Translations under genes and position numbers: made by a program
The notes under the pieces: generated by a model
Seen by the model: the letters and a program-made list of their open reading frames with translations, nothing else
The model's database searches: none
What the model was told of the DNA's origin: nothing
From: Alphaproteobacteria bacterium
Lineage (GTDB): Bacteria > Pseudomonadota > Alphaproteobacteria > Puniceispirillales > Puniceispirillaceae
Assembly (NCBI GenBank): GCA_016780695.1
Contig: JADHLK010000087.1
Location: 1 to 6,151, forward strand
Reading direction: 5' to 3'
Length of the DNA: 6,151 nt
Shown: positions 1 to 4,184 of the stretch, one piece after another
Position numbering within the stretch: position 1 is the stretch's first letter
Layout of the letters: every line of letters starts with the position of its first letter

Positions 1-102
1 CGCAAAAAGCGGGCCAGGCGGCGTGATGCGCTGGCGGCCAGCTGGATTTTGCAATCTGCCTTTGATCAGCTGCGGCATAACAGGCTGGACGATTCTGATT
101 AG
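1..102 (+). CDS. ruvX: Holliday junction resolvase RuvX/YqgF family, C-terminal end (partial)
   Basis: The open frame from the left edge ends at TAG 100-102 and encodes 33 residues; the start and the rest of the RNase H-like domain lie outside the window. What is visible is the pattern RRRDALAASWILQSAFDQL (residues 7-25 of the fragment). This resembles the last helix of RuvX/YqgF proteins, where an Asp (here residue 9) followed by an Ala-Ala and Ile-Leu-Gln pattern is the third acidic residue of the RNase H-like active site. The family is a predicted nuclease tied to Holliday-junction resolution and/or pre-16S rRNA 5'-end maturation, acting in the cytoplasm. A short charged tail (HNRLDDSD) follows. 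The position directly before pyrB agrees with gene order I recall from alphaproteobacteria. Only a short fragment supports the name, so identification is probable rather than certain. Confidence 0.62.
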   Translation, partial: RKKRARRRDALAASWILQSAFDQLRHNRLDDSD

Positions 103-122
103 AAGGTGTATAGCCTCACCTT
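103..122 (+). promoter_or_regulatory. Small hairpin covering the Shine-Dalgarno-like site of pyrB
   Basis: AAGGTG (103-108) and CACCTT (117-122) are perfect inverted complements separated by an 8-base loop, and the hairpin ends one base before the ATG at 124. The left arm contains most of the only purine-rich ribosome-binding-like sequence here (AGAAGG, 101-106), and the right arm resembles the 16S anti-Shine-Dalgarno end. If ATG 124 is the real start, the fold would either mask the site or shorten an otherwise long 17-base spacing. A 6-bp stem is weak and could be chance. Confidence 0.3.
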
Positions 123-123
123 G

Positions 124-1074
124 ATGACGAAAACAGGTTCCACTCCCACCGCAGCAACCCTGTCAGACAGGCATTTGCTGGGCATTCAGGGTCTGGCAGT
201 TGCCGAAATCACGGCTCTGCTGGAGCGGGCCAGCTATTTCGCTGATCATCCGCGCCAGAGCTTTGCCGATATTCTGTCTGGCCGCACAATTGTGAACCTG
301 TTTTTTGAAAATTCCACCCGCACCCGCGTTTCCTTTGAAATTGCTGCCAAGAGGCTGGGCGCCGCAACGCTGAATATTGCGGTTTCCGGATCATCGGTAA
401 AAAAAGGCGAGACGCTGATCGATACTGCGACGACGCTGAATGCGATGCATCCAGATATTCTGGTGATCCGGCATTTTGCCTCTGGGGCCCCGCTGCTGCT
501 GAGCCAGCATATTCAGGCTGCAGTGATCAATGCGGGCGACGGGCGTCATGAACACCCTACCCAGGCTTTGCTGGATGCGCTGACTATCCAGCGAGAGCTG
601 GGCCGCATTGCCGGGCTGAAAGTGGCGATTTGCGGCGATGTAGCGAATAGCCGGGTAGCCCGCTCCAACCTCTGGCTGCTGGGGGCGCTGGGGGCGGATC
701 TGCGCTTTGTCAGCCCGGCCACGCTGACCCCGCCGGGGCTGGCTGACATGGAGGTGCCGGTCTATCACAATTTGGAAGACGGGATCAGCGGCTGTGATAT
801 TGTGATGATGCTGCGCTTGCAAACCGAGCGGATGGAGGGGCAGGAAACGCCCAGCCAACATGAATATCACAAATTATTTGGCCTGAACCAGCAGAGCTTG
901 AACCGCGCCGCGCCGCACGCTCTGATCATGCATCCTGGGCCAATGAATCGCGGTGTGGAAATAGACTCAGCCATTGCAGATGATCATGAAAAAAGCCTCA
1001 TCCAGCGGCAGGTTGAAATGGGGGTAGCGGTGCGCATGGCCTGTCTGGAAGCACTGGCAGAGGGGCTGGCATAA
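124..1074 (+). CDS. pyrB: Aspartate carbamoyltransferase catalytic subunit
   Basis: Cytoplasmic enzyme joining carbamoyl phosphate and L-aspartate to N-carbamoyl-L-aspartate, the committed step of pyrimidine synthesis. From ATG 124 the protein has 316 residues, normal for the family (E. coli about 310). The N-terminal carbamoyl-phosphate domain carries STRTR (64-68), the mobile-loop Ser90 and Lys94 of GSSVKKGET, Arg116, and HPTQ (144-147). The aspartate domain carries GDVANSRVARS (171-181, with Arg177), LRLQ (230-233, with Arg231 and Gln233) and HPGPMNRG (270-277). All expected catalytic positions are present, so it should be active. The start is uncertain: GTG 106, TTG 121 and ATG 124 share the frame. 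I chose ATG 124 because earlier starts lack a ribosome-binding site and add only a few unconserved residues. The stop overlaps the next start by one base (TAATG), implying translational coupling with the pyrC-like gene. No pyrI regulatory-subunit gene is adjacent. Confidence 0.96.
   Translation: MTKTGSTPTAATLSDRHLLGIQGLAVAEITALLERASYFADHPRQSFADILSGRTIVNLFFENSTRTRVSFEIAAKRLGAATLNIAVSGSSVKKGETLIDTATTLNAMHPDILVIRHFASGAPLLLSQHIQAAVINAGDGRHEHPTQALLDALTIQRELGRIAGLKVAICGDVANSRVARSNLWLLGALGADLRFVSPATLTPPGLADMEVPVYHNLEDGISGCDIVMMLRLQTERMEGQETPSQHEYHKLFGLNQQSLNRAAPHALIMHPGPMNRGVEIDSAIADDHEKSLIQRQVEMGVAVRMACLEALAEGLA
1060..1065 (+). promoter_or_regulatory. Shine-Dalgarno-like site for the pyrC-like gene
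   Basis: GAGGGG lies inside the end of pyrB, eight bases before the ATG at 1074. It is the best-placed purine-rich ribosome-binding-like sequence in the window and supports the ATG at 1074, which overlaps the pyrB stop. Confidence 0.5.
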
Positions 1075-2381
1075 TGGCAAGTAAGCAAGCAGATTTGCTG
1101 ATCACCAATGCCAGGCTGTTTTGCCCGGCCAGCCAGCTCGATGGGCTGGGATGGTTGGCGGTTGCAGAGGGTCGCATTGCCGGGCTGGGCAGCGGCCAGC
1201 CGGATAAGGGCCTGAAAGCAGGCCGTCTTGTTGATGGCGGTGGCAAGCTGTTGCTGCCCGGACTGGTTGATATGCGTGTTCAAGCCAGCGATCCCGGGGC
1301 CGAGCATCTGGAAAGTCTGGAGGCGCTGTTGCGGGCGGCGGCGGCTGGCGGCGTTACCAGCCTTGCCACCCTGCCCGCTACGCTGCCGGTGATTGATAAT
1401 TCAGCGATGATTGATTCGATCAGCCTGCGCGCCAGCCGTCTGGTCGGGCCGCGCCTGTTCTGTCTGGGGGCGCTGACGCAAGGGCTGGAAGGACAGCGTA
1501 TGGCCGAGCTGGGCATGATGGCAAAAGCCGGTGCGCGCGGCTTTGCCAGCCATTTGACCAGCGTGGCTGACAGCCAGCTGATGCGCCGTATTCTGACCTA
1601 TGCTGCCATGCTGGAGCGGCCGGTCATTCATCATTGTGCCGACCCGGCCCTGTCTGCTGAGGGAGAGATGCATGAGGGCGAAACCGCAACCCGGCTGGGC
1701 CTCATTGGTATTCCAGCAGCGGCCGAGACCATTGTACTGGAGCGCGATCTGGCGCTGGTGCGGCTGACCGGTGCAACTTATCATGCCGGTCATGTATCCA
1801 CAGCCGGTTCGGTGGCGGCCTTGCGGCGGGCAAAACAGGAGGGGCTGAAGGTCACCGCAGATACAGCCCCACCCTGGTTTTTGCTGAATGAGATGGCGGT
1901 GCCGGGCTTTGATACCGCGTTCCGGCTGGATCCGCCCTTGCGCAGCGAAGCAGACCGGCTGGCAGTGATTGACGGGCTGGCCGACGGAACGATTGACGCG
2001 ATTGCCTCTGACCACCGGGCGATCAACCCGGACCACAAAAAACAGCCCTTTGGCATGGCCAGCCCCGGGGCAGCCGGCATTGAAACTTTGTTGCCGCTCA
2101 GCCTGGCCCTGGTATCCGGCGGAGCGGTGTCACTGGAACGGGTGGTGCAGTGCCTGACCGCCGGGCCAGCCGCCATTCTGGGTCTGGAAACCGGCCAGCT
2201 GGCCCTCGGCAAACCTGCTGACATGATTTTGCTGGACAGCGAAACAGGCTGGGTCATCCGGTCGGCAGATTTTATTACCCCCTCGCTCAGCACCCCGTTT
2301 GAGGGCCAGCCTGTGCAGGGGCGCGTGCTGGCCAGCTGGGTCGGCGGTGCGCAGATTTTCGCAATGGAAAACTGGCAATAA
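1074..2381 (+). CDS. pyrC: Dihydroorotase-like protein, probably inactive (PyrC' type)
   Basis: A 435-residue protein of the type I dihydroorotase/amidohydrolase family, of normal length and fold. The N-terminal beta-sandwich part leads to LPGLVDM (61-67), the barrel follows, and the C-terminal GKPADMILLD (379-388) closes the sandwich. Active dihydroorotases close carbamoyl-aspartate to dihydroorotate using bound zinc. Here the ligand motif DxHVHxR reads DMRVQAS (66-72), so both His are Arg68 and Gln70. The Asp-Asp-Gly segment is replaced by Ser-His-Leu (159-161), and the conserved Pro-His-His reads Pro-Pro-Trp (266-268). Some sites remain: His187 of HHCAD, His240 of HVST, and Asp313 of ASDH. 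Loss of several ligands while the frame and scaffold stay intact argues for a preserved non-catalytic role. In Pseudomonas-type (class B) aspartate carbamoyltransferase a comparable inactive PyrC' holds the PyrB complex together; I infer the same here. Databases may well label it simply dihydroorotase. Translation is coupled to pyrB by the TAATG overlap, and plsY starts one base after its stop. Confidence 0.93.
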   Translation: MASKQADLLITNARLFCPASQLDGLGWLAVAEGRIAGLGSGQPDKGLKAGRLVDGGGKLLLPGLVDMRVQASDPGAEHLESLEALLRAAAAGGVTSLATLPATLPVIDNSAMIDSISLRASRLVGPRLFCLGALTQGLEGQRMAELGMMAKAGARGFASHLTSVADSQLMRRILTYAAMLERPVIHHCADPALSAEGEMHEGETATRLGLIGIPAAAETIVLERDLALVRLTGATYHAGHVSTAGSVAALRRAKQEGLKVTADTAPPWFLLNEMAVPGFDTAFRLDPPLRSEADRLAVIDGLADGTIDAIASDHRAINPDHKKQPFGMASPGAAGIETLLPLSLALVSGGAVSLERVVQCLTAGPAAILGLETGQLALGKPADMILLDSETGWVIRSADFITPSLSTPFEGQPVQGRVLASWVGGAQIFAMENWQ

Positions 2382-2382
2382 G

Positions 2383-2985
2383 ATGATAGAGCCCGGCTTG
2401 CTGATGGTTATCGGCCTTGCCTATCTGCTCGGCTCAGTGCCCTTTGGCCTGCTGCTGACAAAATGGGCTGGAATGGGGGATATCCGGGATATAGGCTCAG
2501 GCAATATTGGTGCGACCAATGTGTTGCGGACAGGATCACGCCAGCTGGCTCTGGCAACGCTGCTTCTGGATGGCGGCAAGGGCGCGCTGGCGGTCTGGCT
2601 GGTCAGTGTGGTGAGCGGCGATCAGCTGCTGGCAGGCTGGGCCGGGCTGGCCGCGATGCTGGGCCATTGCTTGCCGGTCTGGCTGCGGTTTTCTGGCGGC
2701 AAGGGGGTAGCCACCGGGCTGGCGGCACTGGCTGCTATCAGCTGGCCGGCCGGGCTGGTAATGGCACTGGTCTGGCTGCTTGTTGCGGCCCTGTTCCGCA
2801 TTTCCTCAGCTGCCGCCCTTGCCGGTTGGCTGGCAGCCCCGCTCTGGCTTTTCTGGCAAGGGCCGGACGGGCTGATTCTGCCGGTGACCTTGATGGCCCT
2901 GCTATCCTGGCTGCGCCATCACCAGAATATTCGCCGCCTGCTGGCCGGCACCGAAAGCAGAATGGGCCGCCGCAAAAAAGACTGA
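2383..2985 (+). CDS. plsY: Glycerol-3-phosphate acyltransferase PlsY (acyl-phosphate dependent)
   Basis: Inner-membrane enzyme that moves an acyl group from acyl-phosphate (made by PlsX) to sn-glycerol 3-phosphate, giving lysophosphatidic acid, the first phospholipid intermediate. The 200-residue protein is the usual size and strongly hydrophobic, with segments near residues 4-26, 54-78, 83-101, 113-139, 141-158 and 163-177. The three family motifs are present: GSGNIGATN (38-46), the glycine-rich GGKGVATG (105-112, preceded by GH at 94-95), and HHQNIRRLLAGTE (179-191). The C-terminus is basic (RMGRRKKD), fitting a cytoplasmic end. The frame is open further upstream to an ATG at 2299, but that would add 28 residues over the end of pyrC. 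ATG 2383, one base after the pyrC-like TAA, gives the standard N-terminus. No strong ribosome-binding site is seen (only GGAAA at 2366-2370), so coupling to upstream translation is likely. Confidence 0.95.
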   Translation: MIEPGLLMVIGLAYLLGSVPFGLLLTKWAGMGDIRDIGSGNIGATNVLRTGSRQLALATLLLDGGKGALAVWLVSVVSGDQLLAGWAGLAAMLGHCLPVWLRFSGGKGVATGLAALAAISWPAGLVMALVWLLVAALFRISSAAALAGWLAAPLWLFWQGPDGLILPVTLMALLSWLRHHQNIRRLLAGTESRMGRRKKD

Positions 2986-3028
2986 AATTTCCGCAGCCCT
3001 GTTCATTTTTTGTTAAGCAAACTGCTTT

Positions 3029-4150
3029 ATGCTCAGCCGCATGAAGCGCGATGCCAAAATCGATTTATTGCAGCTGTTCCGCACCGCAAATATAGGCCCG
3101 ATAACCTGTCGGCTTATGCTGCAACGCTATGGCAGCGCGGCCAAGGCGCTGGCAGCGATACCCGAATTATCCCGCCGCGGCGGGCGGCAGCTGAAACCGG
3201 CTGATCGCCAGCGCGCTATGGATGAGCTGGATCAGCTTGAGGAACAAGGCGGCCAGCTGCTCTGTCTTGGCAGTGATGATTATCCAGAAGTTCTGACGCA
3301 TTTTGATGATGCCCCGCCGGTGCTGTCCGTGCTGGGCCATGCCTCCTTGTTGCAGCAAAAAATGCTGGCCATTGTGGGGGCACGCAACGCCTCTCTTAAT
3401 GCCTGCAAGATGACTGAAAAATTCTCAGCTGAGCTGGGTATGGCTGATTTTGTCATTGTCTCGGGCATGGCACGGGGCATTGACCGGGCAGCGCATCAGG
3501 GCGGGCTGGTCAGCGGAACGGTAGCTGTGCTGGCAGGCGGGGTAGATGTCATCTACCCGCCGGAAAATAAAGATATTTACAAAGAGCTGACGCAATCGGT
3601 CTGTGTTATCAGTGAAATGCCGCTGGCAACCAAGCCAGCTCCGCGCTTGTTTCCGGTGCGGAACCGGATTATCGCCTCTCTGGCCAGGGGCTGTCTGGTT
3701 ATGGAGGCGGCAGAACGGTCCGGCTCTCTTATCACCGCCCGCGAGGCTCTTGGCAGAGGGGCTGAGGTTATGGCGATCCCCGGCTCACCCATGGACCCAC
3801 GCGCCACCGGATGTAACAGTCTGATCAGTCAGGGCACCGCCCATCTGGTGCAGGGTGTTGACGATATTCTGACCATCCTGCAAGAGAATAGCGGCTATGA
3901 ACCGGACCGTCCGCTTGGCCCGTTTTCTATAGTCTCCGAGGCGGCCGCAAGCGATGAGAATGAGGTGAAAAAAGCCCCTAACTGCCTGCTTGAAAATCTG
4001 TCCTATGACCCAATATCAGTTGACGAATTGATTCGCTGGTGTCATGTCTCTGCCATGGCGATGGCTGCCGCCCTGCTGGAACTGGAGCTGGCCGGACGCG
4101 TTCAAAGACATCATGGCAGCCGCGTTTCGCTGATAATAGATTTTGAATAA
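3029..4150 (+). CDS. dprA: DNA processing protein DprA (Smf family)
   Basis: Cytoplasmic protein that binds incoming single-stranded DNA and loads RecA onto it during natural transformation; in some alphaproteobacteria it is also needed to take up gene-transfer-agent DNA. The 373-residue product has the full three-part layout. An N-terminal helical SAM/HhH-like part lies at about 8-70 (LLQLFRTANIGPITCRLML). An extended Rossmann core spans about 110-285, with AIVGARNAS (114-122), SGMARGID (145-152), FPVRNRII (208-215), SGSLITAREA (231-240) and GCNSLI (261-266). After a variable linker (about 286-325) comes a C-terminal winged-helix-like domain (328-369, ISVDELIRW through LAGRV). No key residue appears lost. 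The start is uncertain: ATG 3029 and ATG 3041 share the frame and neither has a clear ribosome-binding site; the second gives MKRDAKIDLLQLF, equally plausible. It follows plsY by 43-55 bases and may be read from the same transcript. No other competence gene is in view. Confidence 0.95.
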   Translation: MLSRMKRDAKIDLLQLFRTANIGPITCRLMLQRYGSAAKALAAIPELSRRGGRQLKPADRQRAMDELDQLEEQGGQLLCLGSDDYPEVLTHFDDAPPVLSVLGHASLLQQKMLAIVGARNASLNACKMTEKFSAELGMADFVIVSGMARGIDRAAHQGGLVSGTVAVLAGGVDVIYPPENKDIYKELTQSVCVISEMPLATKPAPRLFPVRNRIIASLARGCLVMEAAERSGSLITAREALGRGAEVMAIPGSPMDPRATGCNSLISQGTAHLVQGVDDILTILQENSGYEPDRPLGPFSIVSEAAASDENEVKKAPNCLLENLSYDPISVDELIRWCHVSAMAMAAALLELELAGRVQRHHGSRVSLIIDFE

Positions 4151-4157
4151 CATCCTG

Positions 4158-4163
4158 TATAAA
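4158..4163 (+). promoter_or_regulatory. Possible -10 element before topA
   Basis: TATAAA sits in the AT-rich 34-base gap between dprA and topA, a marked contrast with the GC-rich genes around it. A -35 match is lacking at proper distance: TTGAAT (4143-4148) is only nine bases upstream. If used, transcripts would begin about 15 bases before ATG 4185. A topA promoter here is biologically reasonable, but the support is weak. Confidence 0.22.
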
Positions 4164-4184
4164 CTTGTTTTTTTGGTTTGATAA

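Noticed and set aside
1401..2036. 211-codon open frame on the - strand inside the pyrC-like gene
   Set aside because: No recognisable motif and no ribosome-binding site seen; the composition (Gln, Arg, His, Cys-rich) is what antisense of GC-rich genes gives. The sense frame is clearly a dihydroorotase family protein.
2299..2382. N-terminal extension of plsY starting at ATG 2299
   Set aside because: It would overlap the end of the pyrC-like gene by 83 bases and add a non-membrane Arg/Trp-rich stretch absent from the family; ATG 2383 gives the standard length of 200.
2972..3012. A-run (in CAAAAAAG) and T-run (in ATTTTTTG) as a terminator after plsY
   Set aside because: The pairing would be almost only A-T across a loop of about 27 bases, with no GC stem before the T-run, so it lacks the form of an intrinsic terminator.
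2463..3044. 193-codon open frame on the + strand overlapping plsY and the start of dprA
   Set aside because: It lies in another frame of plsY, whose protein carries all three family motifs. The alternative translation is low in recognisable pattern, rich in Gly, Ala, Arg and Trp, and looks like a codon-bias shadow.
4143..4163. TTGAAT plus TATAAA as a full sigma-70 promoter for topA
   Set aside because: The spacing is nine bases rather than about 17, so the two cannot act together; only the TATAAA is retained as a weak candidate.
4165..4175. T-rich tract after dprA as a terminator
   Set aside because: No GC-rich inverted repeat precedes it within the end of dprA; it is more likely just part of an AT-rich gap.
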